From NCBI GenBank assembly GCA_007128555.1, contig SKXF01000433.1, forward strand, positions 1-6,897: a DNA stretch of 6,897 nucleotides, read 5' to 3'. Made by a program: the position numbers and the translations under genes. The notes under the pieces are model-generated. The model saw nothing but the letters and a program-made list of their open reading frames with translations, was not told the origin of the DNA and did not search any database. The DNA is from Clostridia bacterium (GTDB taxonomy: Bacteria; Bacillota_E; SLMV01; PUMD01). This document shows, in pieces, positions 1 to 5,469 of the stretch. Numbering within the stretch: position 1 is the stretch's first letter; every line of letters begins with the position of its first letter.

Positions 1-8
1 AAAAAAGA

Positions 9-23
9 CTGCTGCTACAGCAG
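9..23. repeat. Short perfect hairpin CTGCTG-CTA-CAGCAG
   Basis: Six perfect base pairs (9-14 with 18-23) enclose a 3-nt loop. Positions 1-6 are six A's, so on the minus strand the stem would be followed by TCTTTTTT. That is the form of a small intrinsic terminator for a minus-strand transcript, but no convincing minus-strand gene lies just to its right. The role is uncertain. Confidence 0.35.
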
Positions 24-51
24 ATGTGTGTCTGACTGGAGGGTGATAGAT

Positions 52-171
52 ATGACGGAGTCTTCGCAGGATTTCCTCCCAACTCTCTTGGAGTTTTTTA
101 AAAACCCGTTTGTTGTGGGCCTGCTGATCTTCATGGTAGTTTTCAAGGTCGTTCGTCGAATTTTCCGGTAG
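52..171 (+). CDS. Putative 39-residue single-pass membrane protein
   Basis: The ATG at 52 follows a good SD (GGAGGGTGA, 38-46) at normal spacing and reads 39 codons to TAG at 169-171. The product has a polar, acidic N-terminus (MTESSQDFLP), a hydrophobic core at about residues 20-33 (FVVGLLIFMVVF), and a basic tail ending KVVRRIFR. By the positive-inside rule the tail should be cytoplasmic. No family is recognised and no function is claimed. It is short enough to be missed by standard gene callers. An opposite-strand open frame over the same bases (15-245) has no comparable start signal or protein character. The next plus-strand gene starts about 480 nt away, so it is probably monocistronic or the end of an operon to the left. 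The call rests on the SD plus the membrane-protein composition. Confidence 0.55.
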   Translation: MTESSQDFLPTLLEFFKNPFVVGLLIFMVVFKVVRRIFR

Positions 172-540
172 ACACTGTTGTTGAGGTACTGGGGATAAGT
201 TGCAACATTGCTGTGCATACCGACCCGGATGATTCCGGAAAGCAATGATCGGTTGATTTATGGTGCAACAAGCTGCACGGCGTGTTAATGACTACGCGGC
301 AAACTAGTGACTGGATCGCTTTCTTCAGGAAACCCCAAGAATAGCGACCTGCAATGTGTAGGACACCCCTGTGTGGCTCCCCCTATAGAAGCGTTGGTAG
401 CAGACACGATGTCGGTATCAAGCCCGGCAACAACGGTTGTCTGGGATCCCGACCGGGGCTCGCCCGTGGCCCTGTCAAACATGCGCAAGACCGTGCACAT
501 ATTCCCTGGTCGAAGCAGGGCCTGTCGTTCACGGAGAGGG

Positions 541-595
541 CGACCGACCGAACAGGACATGACGATGCGCCGGGTCGCCTCCCGGGGGTTGGTCG
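541..595 (+). repeat. Nested inverted repeat in the ABC operon leader
   Basis: Nine outer positions (541-549 CGACCGACC with 587-595 GGTTGGTCG) all pair if one G-U is allowed. Inside, CCGGG (570-574) pairs perfectly with CCCGG (581-585) over a 6-nt loop. No T-run follows, so it is not an obvious terminator. It lies 57 nt before the TTG start and could be a leader structure or an operator. GC-rich DNA makes some pairing likely by chance. Confidence 0.35.
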
Positions 596-638
596 AAACC
601 ATCCATGCGGGCGCAGCTGCAGACAAGGGACAAGACAA

Positions 639-646
639 AGAGGTGG
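639..646 (+). promoter_or_regulatory. SD that fixes the ATPase start at TTG 652
   Basis: AGAGGTGG at 639-646 lies five bases before TTG at 652. This supports a TTG start and a 307-residue ATPase rather than the upstream in-frame GTG codons. Confidence 0.7.
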
Positions 647-651
647 TATCA

Positions 652-1575
652 TTGGGTGAGCCGAAAAACGTGATTGAAGTTGACAGCCTTGTGAAGCGAT
701 ATGATGCCCTGACTGCCGTCGATGGCGTCTCCTTTGATGTCCTCGCCGGCGAGGTGTTCGGAATGGTTGGGCCTAACGGTGCGGGTAAGACCACGACCGT
801 CGAGTGCATCGAAGGTCTTCGTCAGCCGGATCAGGGCACGGTTCGAGTTCTTGGCATGCGGCCCGGCGTCGATCACTACAGCCTGGCAGAGCGGATTGGC
901 ATCCAGTTCCAGGCAGACGCCCTACCGCTCAGGATCAGGGTTGGGGAAGCGCTGGACCTATTCTCCAGCTTCTACAGCAGCTCCCTCGATTGGCGCGAAC
1001 TACTTGACCGGATGGGGCTGAGTGCCAAGGAACGTTCACCGTTTGCGACGCTGTCAGGCGGTCAGAAGCAGAGACTATTCATAGCCCTGGCCCTGGTGAA
1101 CAATCCAGACCTGGTGTTCTTGGATGAACCGACAACGGGCCTGGATCCGCAGTCGCGCCGGGCTATGTGGGACATGGTCCGGGACATTCGCGCTCGGGAC
1201 AAGACCGTGTTCCTGACCACCCACTCCATGGAGGAGGCCGAGCGCCTCTGTGACCGCGTCGCCATCATGGATCACGGCAAGATCGTGGCCCTGGACTCAC
1301 CGGATAACTTGATTGCAGCGCTTGAGGCAGAGATTCGGGTAGTTTTCCGTGTCGAGGGGCAAATGGACAGCGAGATCCTGAGTGGCATTTCCGGCGTCAC
1401 CTGCGTCGAGCAACGTACCGGCCGTGTGGTGGTCCACGGGATAGGGAGTAGGCTTCTGAGCCGGGTGGTCTTGGCCCTGGAGAGTAGCGAGGTCTCATTT
1501 GGCGAACTGCGGACTGAGGAACCCGGCCTTGAAGATGTCTTTCTGGCGCTGACCGGTAGGAAGATGAGGAACTAG
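652..1575 (+). CDS. ABC transporter ATP-binding protein (ABC-2 exporter)
   Basis: This is the ATP-hydrolysing subunit of an ABC-2 type exporter; two copies should drive the adjacent permease. The 307-residue product shows every nucleotide-binding motif in order: Walker A GPNGAGKTT (about residues 40-48), a Q-loop glutamine in IGIQFQ (about 87), signature LSGGQKQR (134-141), Walker B LVFLDEP (154-160) with catalytic Glu159, D-loop GLDP (163-166) and H-loop His191 in TTH. The C-terminal 80 or so residues are the variable extension seen in drug/antibiotic-type (CcmA/DrrA-like) ATPases. Start choice is TTG 652 because of the AGAGGTGG SD and because the fold begins seven residues later (VIEVDSLVKRYD). 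The stop codon directly abuts the permease ATG. Substrate cannot be told from sequence; drugs, lipids or peptides are typical of the family. It looks fully functional. Confidence 0.95.
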   Translation: MGEPKNVIEVDSLVKRYDALTAVDGVSFDVLAGEVFGMVGPNGAGKTTTVECIEGLRQPDQGTVRVLGMRPGVDHYSLAERIGIQFQADALPLRIRVGEALDLFSSFYSSSLDWRELLDRMGLSAKERSPFATLSGGQKQRLFIALALVNNPDLVFLDEPTTGLDPQSRRAMWDMVRDIRARDKTVFLTTHSMEEAERLCDRVAIMDHGKIVALDSPDNLIAALEAEIRVVFRVEGQMDSEILSGISGVTCVEQRTGRVVVHGIGSRLLSRVVLALESSEVSFGELRTEEPGLEDVFLALTGRKMRN

Positions 1576-2328
1576 ATGCTCCAGACACGTGCGTTGAGAA
1601 AACTCATGGCTACCGAGGTCAAACTTTACCTGCGGGATCCCATCGGGCTGTTCTTCTCGCTGTTTATGCCGGTCACCCTTCTCATCATGATGGGCTTCAT
1701 TTTCGGCAATGAACCGGTTCCCGAACTCGGGGGACAAGGGCCCCTGGACGCTGGCCTGCCGGGCTATGCCGCCCTGATCATCGGGATCGTCGGCATCGTG
1801 GGAGTGCCCATAGAAACGGCAACGAGGCGAGAGGCGGGTGTTCTCCGTCGCTTCCGGGCCACGCCCCTCAGACCGCTAACATACATCGCCGGCGATGTTC
1901 TGGCCAACTTCACCGTAATGGTCCTGGGTGTCACCGCGGTCTTCCTCCTGGGCAGGTTCGGTTACGGAGTGCCGTTTCACGGAAGCCTCCCGACTCTCGC
2001 CCTGGGAGTGTTCCTGAGCGCAGCTGCTTTTCTCAGTGTCGCCTACCTTCTGGCGAGCGTTGTGCCCACTCCGAAGGCCGCCATGGTGGTCGGCAATGTT
2101 CTGGTTTATCCCATGGTTGTCCTCTCGGGAGCTGTGGTTCCGAGGCATGTCATGCCCGAGACGATTCAGAACGCGGCTCGGTTCTTGCCCCTCACCCACG
2201 TGGTGACTCTTTTCGGGGGATTGTGGTCTGGGCATGGCCTGGGAGAGCATCTCCTCGAAATCTTTGTACTGGGGGGCGTCGTCATCATGTGTGTGACCCT
2301 GGCTACCCGGACCTTCCGCTGGGAGTAG
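1576..2328 (+). CDS. ABC-2 type transporter permease
   Basis: This is the membrane subunit of the exporter encoded with the preceding ATPase. The 250-residue protein has about six hydrophobic segments (near residues 23-43, 63-80, 103-127, 139-163, 166-188 and 226-244), the usual ABC-2 half-transporter topology, with a short basic N-terminus inside. The loop after segment 2 carries GVLRRFRATPL (88-98), matching the conserved cytoplasmic G-x-L-x-x-x-x-x-x-P region of ABC-2 permeases. Before the last segment, VVPRHVMPETIQNAARFLPL (188-207) resembles the family's proline-rich amphipathic helix and P-L-T-H motif. Its ATG begins at the base after the ATPase TAG, so translation is probably coupled; GAGGAA just before the stop may act as SD. 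No frameshift or truncation is seen. It is a half-size permease, expected to dimerise. Substrate unknown. Confidence 0.93.
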   Translation: MLQTRALRKLMATEVKLYLRDPIGLFFSLFMPVTLLIMMGFIFGNEPVPELGGQGPLDAGLPGYAALIIGIVGIVGVPIETATRREAGVLRRFRATPLRPLTYIAGDVLANFTVMVLGVTAVFLLGRFGYGVPFHGSLPTLALGVFLSAAAFLSVAYLLASVVPTPKAAMVVGNVLVYPMVVLSGAVVPRHVMPETIQNAARFLPLTHVVTLFGGLWSGHGLGEHLLEIFVLGGVVIMCVTLATRTFRWE

Positions 2329-2348
2329 ATGGGATCCAGGGTCAGCGA

Positions 2349-2372
2349 CAGGTCACTGCCGACCTGCCTTTC
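2349..2372 (+). terminator. Possible weak terminator after the ABC operon
   Basis: CAGGTC (2349-2354) and GACCTG (2361-2366) form a 6-bp stem over a 6-nt loop, followed by a pyrimidine run CCTTTCC. It lies 20 nt past the permease stop. The T-tract is poor, so termination may be weak or Rho-dependent. Confidence 0.3.
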
Positions 2373-2704
2373 CGAGGTCAGTCACCAGCTCAGGGCGCGG
2401 TCGACTCTGCTTGAGCCAGGGATTCCCTTGCCGGATTGACCGACGTGTCCAGGGACATTGAACGCATCGTGCGCAAAACCTTCTCCCCTGAGGCCAACCA
2501 GTACTTGTTCCAGCCAGCCATGCTCACAAGAGGGGCCCAGATGTTGGTGTTTCTTGATCAGCTGAAGGTCTACTGTGATGGAAGCCAGATTGCGGTTTAT
2601 CAACGCTGTGATGATCGAGGGCTTCGAAGATTTCAGGACGAGCACACAGCAGTGGCCCGGTACAACAACGAAAGCTGCCTGGCAGATGTATGCCACCCGT
2701 GAAA

Positions 2705-2734
2705 CGGGTTCCAGAAGCCTCCCTCCGGAACCCG
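2705..2734 (-). terminator. Hairpin downstream of the aminotransferase gene
   Basis: CGGGTTCC (2705-2712) and GGAACCCG (2727-2734) are a perfect 8-bp inverted repeat with a 14-nt loop. It lies 31 nt past the minus-strand aminotransferase stop. On that strand it is followed by TTTCAC, only a short T-run. This is a plausible intrinsic terminator of modest strength. Confidence 0.4.
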
Positions 2735-2764
2735 CCAACGTCTCCTATTGGATCACCAACAGGC

Positions 2765-3973
2765 TCAGCGATCCAACATGTCCTCCAGCAGTCCCGCCAT
2801 GATCTTGACCGCTCTGCGAAGCTGATCCAGGGGTTCCTGGCTGTATGATAACCGCAGGCCGTTGCCCCCCACACCGTCCGGGTAGAAAATGGAGGTCGAA
2901 AGCAACGCGACGCCCCTCCGGGCCGCCTCCTCGACAAATGCGTCCGGATCAACCTCCCCGGGAATCTCCATCCAGATGAACAGGCCTCCTTCGGGACGGT
3001 TCCAGGTGACCCCGGCTGGCATATGTTCTTCCAGGGCCTCCAGCATCACGTCCCGCCTCTCCCGGTACACAGACCGTATTGAGGCCACTCTCTGATCGAA
3101 ATCCACCATGCGGCAATACTTCGCCGCCAGGCTCTCACTTGCCCCGTTACTGTAACCAGGTCGCATGGCCATCAATTGGGCTGTGAGCTCCTCGGCCGCC
3201 AGCACCCAGCCCAGCCGGAGTCCCGGAGCAATCACCTTGGCATAGGTACCCAGATGCAGGACCCGTCCCCCCTCGTCCAGGGCCCACAGTGTCGGAACAT
3301 CCTCCCCTTCCAGGCGCAGTTCCCCGTAGGCTTCATCCTCTACGATCAGGAAATCGAACCGCTCTGCCAGCTCCAGGAGGTGGCGTCGTCGATCCAGGGA
3401 CATCGTCGTGCCGGTCGGATTCTGGAAATTCGCAATGACATACAGAAACTTAGGCATCAGCTCTCCACCCTCGAGGCGCTTCCTGAGCGTCTCCTCGAGA
3501 ACGTCGGTTCTCAGGCCATCTCCGTCGACCTCACACCCCTCGATCTGGACACCGAACTTCCGAAAGACGGACAGAGCCCCCATGAACGTCGGTGCCTCCG
3601 TCATGATCAGGTCGGAAGGGTCCAGGAAAATCCTAGCTATCAGGTCCATACCCTCGGTCGCCCCGTTGGTGACCAGGAGCTGTTCCCTGGAGGCAACCAT
3701 ACCCCTGCCTGCTGCACGCTCAAGCAGGAAAGCCGCCAGGTCTTCAGCGACCTCTCCAGCACCATACTGAAGAACCCGATCAGGCTCCTCTTTCAATGCC
3801 AGGGCCAGGGCCTCAACAACCTCATCATTTGGAAAGGTATCGGGCGTGGGATCGCCGAAGCTGAGGTGAATCTGCTCCGTTTCCCTCATGGCTTTTTTCT
3901 CCTTTGCCGACAGAACCTTGATGCCGATACCAACCTGGGAAGCGTAGAACCTTCCATAATCGCTCCTGCTCAC
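2765..3973 (-). CDS. PLP-dependent aminotransferase (class I/II, LysN/MocR-type fold)
   Basis: This is a fold-type I transaminase moving an amino group between an amino acid and a 2-oxo acid, cytosolic and normally a dimer. The 402-residue product has the full set of landmarks: FGDPTPDTFP near residues 39-48, cofactor-facing Tyr70, TNGATEG (102-108) for the phosphate loop, NFQNPTG (182-188) with PLP-binding Asn185, EDEAYGEL (212-219) with Asp213 to the pyridine nitrogen and Tyr216, GTYAKVIAPGLRLGW (242-256) with Schiff-base Lys246, and GLRLSYS near the C-terminus supplying the carboxylate-binding Arg. NFQNPTG and PGLRLGW place it with the 2-aminoadipate (LysN)/aromatic/valine-pyruvate-like group, so exact substrate is open. 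The GTG start is set by a near-perfect SD (AAAGGAGGTC, 3990-3981). The frame stays open to 4201, but that extension lacks an SD and family similarity. It appears monocistronic. Confidence 0.92.
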   Translation of the reverse strand: MSRSDYGRFYASQVGIGIKVLSAKEKKAMRETEQIHLSFGDPTPDTFPNDEVVEALALALKEEPDRVLQYGAGEVAEDLAAFLLERAAGRGMVASREQLLVTNGATEGMDLIARIFLDPSDLIMTEAPTFMGALSVFRKFGVQIEGCEVDGDGLRTDVLEETLRKRLEGGELMPKFLYVIANFQNPTGTTMSLDRRRHLLELAERFDFLIVEDEAYGELRLEGEDVPTLWALDEGGRVLHLGTYAKVIAPGLRLGWVLAAEELTAQLMAMRPGYSNGASESLAAKYCRMVDFDQRVASIRSVYRERRDVMLEALEEHMPAGVTWNRPEGGLFIWMEIPGEVDPDAFVEEAARRGVALLSTSIFYPDGVGGNGLRLSYSQEPLDQLRRAVKIMAGLLEDMLDR

Positions 3974-4003
3974 GTCTGTTGACCTCCTTTTGTCCTGCTC
4001 ACG
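3964..4003 (-). repeat. 11-bp direct repeat flanking the aminotransferase SD
   Basis: TCCTGCTCACG (plus-strand reading) occurs at 3964-3974 and again at 3993-4003, separated by 18 nt that contain the SD. The inner copy includes the GTG start. Because each copy contains GTGA, a GTG at 4002-4000 opens a 10-codon frame whose TGA overlaps the aminotransferase GTG. The duplication is real; any role in translation is speculative. Confidence 0.6.
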
Positions 4004-4373
4004 CCTTCGCTTCACCCATGATCCCGATTCAGACCACAGTTCGGGGTATTGAGCACTGCTCCGGTCAATCCAATCGAAACCCGCCTCTGTGGATTGTGCA
4101 GGCATGTCTGGATTCATGCAGGCAACACCAAGCACACCTCTACGATATAACAACGACGGCGTAATCCGCCATCTCTGTCCAGCAGGTTCCAATGGTCCCA
4201 ATAGGCGATGATCGTTACATGTAGATGGAGGTCAGATTCAGGCAGGGCATACCCAGATGCACTACTACCGCCTGTTGGACACTTGTGGCCTTAGATCTCA
4301 TAGGGTGACATCATCTGAGCAGATCACAGGAATAGCTGGGGTGGGGGCAATGCTACGGCAAGCGGAGAAGGTC
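3974..4373. other. 400-nt leader/intergenic region upstream of the aminotransferase
   Basis: No gene is supported. The aminotransferase frame is open to 4201 but reads as non-homologous text with Trp/Arg/Ser-rich stretches and no SD. No T-box (no TGGNACCGCG-like antiterminator), SAM, lysine or other riboswitch core was recognised on the minus strand. An 8-bp direct repeat TGCAGGCA lies at 4097-4104 and 4117-4124, exactly 20 nt apart, a possible two-turn operator. A clear -35/-10 pair was not found. The aminotransferase promoter must lie here or further upstream. Confidence 0.45.
3981..3990 (-). promoter_or_regulatory. Strong SD that fixes the aminotransferase start
   Basis: AAAGGAGGTC on the minus strand, seven bases before GTG 3973-3971, is close to the ideal anti-SD complement. 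It argues against starts further upstream in the same frame. It sits between two copies of an 11-bp direct repeat. Confidence 0.8.
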
Positions 4374-4406
4374 TGCTGGGCACCTGTGTGATGCAGGTGC
4401 CCAGCA
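4374..4406 (-). terminator. 13-bp perfect hairpin, likely terminator of the PH-like gene
   Basis: TGCTGGGCACCTG (4374-4386) and CAGGTGCCCAGCA (4394-4406) pair without mismatch over a 7-nt loop. The hairpin begins 7 nt past the minus-strand stop of the PH-like gene. The downstream minus-strand sequence GACCTTCTCC has only a weak T-run. Perfect length and position strongly suggest an RNA hairpin for termination or 3' end protection. Confidence 0.7.
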
Positions 4407-4413
4407 CAGGTGA

Positions 4414-4710
4414 TCAGTTGGCGATAAGTCTGTTAAGCAGGGCATGTCCAGCTGCGGCCACTTCGCTGTCAAGAGGTCCTATCCGCATAGAGTTGCCCCG
4501 CTTTCGGCGAATGATCACCATGTCCCCTGCGTCACCAGAAACCGTTTCCACCTCAGTGATGTCCGCAATGCTAACTTCCATGGTACTTGCACCGAGGCGC
4601 TTCTTCTCGACAAATCGCACGGTATCCTCTTCAATAATGGCGACATTCTCCGAATCGACAAGCTTCATCTCGTACGGAGGATTGATGTGTTCATGGGTAT
4701 TCTCGACCAT
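4414..4710 (-). CDS. Small bacterial PH-like domain protein (putative)
   Basis: The 98-residue product is a run of alternating beta-strand text ending in one helix. The strand block NVAIIEEDTVRFVEKKR, then STMEVSIADITEVETVSGD, then DMVIIRRKRGNSMRIGPLD, then a terminal helix EVAAAGHALLNRLIAN follow the order of bacterial pleckstrin-homology (bPH, YokE-like) domains, including the characteristic S-x-x-D-I-T-x-V-E turn. This assignment is by pattern only. The start chosen is ATG 4710-4708 because GGGGGTG (4724-4718) lies seven bases upstream. An alternative ATG at 4773 would add 21 residues with a CxxCG motif (CLLCG) resembling half a zinc ribbon, but it has no SD and lies inside the 4772-4877 inverted repeat. 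bPH proteins are usually cytosolic and of unknown ligand. It is followed by a strong hairpin. Confidence 0.7.
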   Translation of the reverse strand: MVENTHEHINPPYEMKLVDSENVAIIEEDTVRFVEKKRLGASTMEVSIADITEVETVSGDAGDMVIIRRKRGNSMRIGPLDSEVAAAGHALLNRLIAN

Positions 4711-4771
4711 TTCAAAACACCCCCAAACTAGTGTTCCCGAGTGCCCGCACAGTAAACAACGGACTTTGTCC

Positions 4772-4877
4772 ATCTGCACGTGCGGTGCTCTAACGGAACG
4801 AGGCCAGCTAACGAATGTCCTCGGAGGCAGTCCGTAAGGACGCCTCAGCGTTCGTTGAGCTGACCTCTCGTGCAGAT
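4772..4877. ncRNA. 106-nt nested inverted-repeat element, candidate structured RNA
   Basis: Three stems nest in one unit. Outer: ATCTGCACG (4772-4780) with CGTGCAGAT (4869-4877), nine perfect pairs. Middle: 4800-4815 with 4851-4867, about 15 Watson-Crick pairs with one C-A mismatch (4804/4863) and one bulged G (4857), extended by 4816-4817 with 4849-4850. Inner: GAGGC (4824-4828) with GCCTC (4842-4846), a bulged A (4829), then GTCC (4830-4833) with GGAC (4838-4841). The plus-strand loop is GTAA, a GNRA tetraloop closed by C-G. The bulges and tetraloop look like RNA rather than a bare palindrome. It lies just upstream of the PH-like gene and overlaps that gene's alternative ATG. It could be a leader RNA, a plus-strand small RNA or a mobile-element end. 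No known RNA family is recognised. Confidence 0.5.
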
Positions 4878-4879
4878 TA

Positions 4880-5320
4880 GCGTAACGTGACAGGTAGCTG
4901 GTCGTCAAGGAAAATATGGGGACCTTGGAAAAGGGGGTTGAAAGCACTTCGGCAATCTCCTTGGTCTTCCAGGAATGAGAAAGCGGTATCGGAAAAGAAG
5001 CCTGCATCAAGGCGCACACCCCTCACGACCCACGTCTCAGGCAAGGCTCGCTCAGTATCAATCAAGAACTCCTGGAAGCCGTCTGTGCCCTACACTTTCA
5101 GAGAACAAAGGCCCAGATGGACGATATCACCCGAACCTCCCAGGAACGATACTCGGCTGCTGTACGACAAAGCAAGGACCGTATCGTCGATGTCGATCCA
5201 TACGTTCCGAGGCTGTTCTGTGAGTTTGCTTCGTCGAGGCGACGGTTGAAGGCGCGACCCCGGTAACGGGCAAGCCACTCACCGTCAAGCCCCACCCAAG
5301 TAGGCTCTGAAGCGATCTGA
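4880..5320 (-). pseudogene. Decayed IS1380-like / DDE_Tnp_1 transposase
   Basis: The minus strand encodes recognisable transposase fragments. One segment reads VWIDIDDTVLALS (around 5203-5165), matching the first catalytic-Asp strand of IS1380-type DDE transposases. In the same frame, after an amber codon at 5090-5092, the text continues TDGFQEFLIDTERALPETW and RGVRLDAGFFSDTAFSFLED (about 5084-4966), matching the second-Asp motif (R-x-D-S/A-G-F-F-S). The two Asp motifs are only about 62 codons apart, shorter than I would expect for the family, so an internal deletion is likely. Upstream sequence is shared between two frames (LDGEWLARYRGRAFNRRLDE in one), indicating a frameshift. No third catalytic residue or intact ends are seen. 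It is non-functional. The family call is from motif memory and could be a related DDE group. Confidence 0.65.
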
Positions 5321-5469
5321 CATTGCTACCTGCCGAATCAGGGTTTAAGCCAGTCCCAGCACGGCAGACGACCTCGTGAGTGTGCTGGGACTCGGGGAGG
5401 CAAGGTAGGTCTCGCCCCAGAACTTGCGGGCGATGGCCTGGGCTTGTGTATACTCTCCAGTCCTGTCGC
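5321..5469. other. Remnant region with no supported gene
   Basis: A minus-strand frame (5551-5345) reads text such as EYTQAQAIARKFWGETYLA, which looks gene-like over about 20 residues but has no SD or recognisable family and overlaps the 76-residue gene. It may be further mobile-element debris. The one clear structure is the 11-bp inverted repeat at 5352-5392. Confidence 0.35.
5352..5392. repeat. 11-bp perfect inverted repeat with inner hairpin
   Basis: AGTCCCAGCAC (5352-5362) and GTGCTGGGACT (5382-5392) pair perfectly over 19 nt. Inside the loop ACGA (5368-5371) and TCGT (5374-5377) form a further small stem. No T-run follows on either strand. It lies between the transposase fossil and the 76-residue gene, so a mobile-element end or a weak terminator are both possible. 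Confidence 0.5.

Larger units (their letters stand above)
172..651. other. 480-nt non-coding stretch before the ABC operon
   Basis: No convincing gene is seen. The ATPase frame stays open upstream to a GTG at 307, and other frames are open on both strands, but the translations are low-complexity R/G/P/S-rich text typical of chance open frames in GC-rich DNA. None has a good SD. The ABC fold itself begins only after 652. No classical promoter could be placed with confidence; TATAGA at 384-389 lacks a good -35. A nested inverted repeat at 541-595 is listed separately. The region probably holds the promoter and leader of the ABC operon. Confidence 0.5.
2329..2764. other. Convergent intergenic region with unassigned open frames
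   Basis: This roughly 436-nt region separates the ABC operon from the convergent aminotransferase. A plus-strand frame opens after a stop at 2412-2414 and reads to 2702 (88 codons from TTG 2436). Its first 35 or so codons, around residues IERIVRKTFSPEANQYLF, have gene-like composition, but there is no SD and the end turns into nonsense. A second plus frame (2575-2802) and a minus frame (2382-2738) overlap it. None is recognised. It could be a decayed gene fragment or chance open frames, so no gene is called. Two weak terminator-like hairpins lie near the ends. Confidence 0.35.

Noticed and set aside
15..245. Minus-strand 76-codon open frame opposite the small membrane protein
   Set aside because: It lacks an SD and has a composition of a shadow frame; the plus-strand frame has both SD and membrane-protein character.
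307..651. N-terminal extension of the ABC ATPase back to GTG 307 (422 residues)
   Set aside because: The extension is R/S/G/P-rich with no family similarity; the ABC fold begins right after TTG 652, which has its own SD.
285..809. Minus-strand 174-codon open frame
   Set aside because: It overlaps the start of the ABC ATPase, has low-complexity S/T/R/P-rich text and no SD.
3176..3982. Plus-strand 268-codon open frame
   Set aside because: It is fully antisense to the intact aminotransferase and reads as a shadow (Q/R/P-rich, no family).
3974..4201. N-terminal extension of the aminotransferase to 4201 (478 residues)
   Set aside because: There is no SD at the far start, the text is unlike the family, and a near-perfect SD sits before GTG 3973.
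3974..4374. T-box or other amino-acid riboswitch upstream of the aminotransferase
   Set aside because: No TGGNACCGCG-like antiterminator bulge, specifier-loop AGTA motif or terminator before the start could be found on the minus strand.
4388..4837. Plus-strand 149-codon open frame
   Set aside because: It is antisense to the PH-like gene and its leader, with S/T/P-rich shadow composition.
4800..4867. Integron attC site
   Set aside because: GTTGAGC fits GTTRRRY, but the left core lacks a proper RYYYAAC, pairing continues well beyond the R boxes, and there is no integrase or cassette array.
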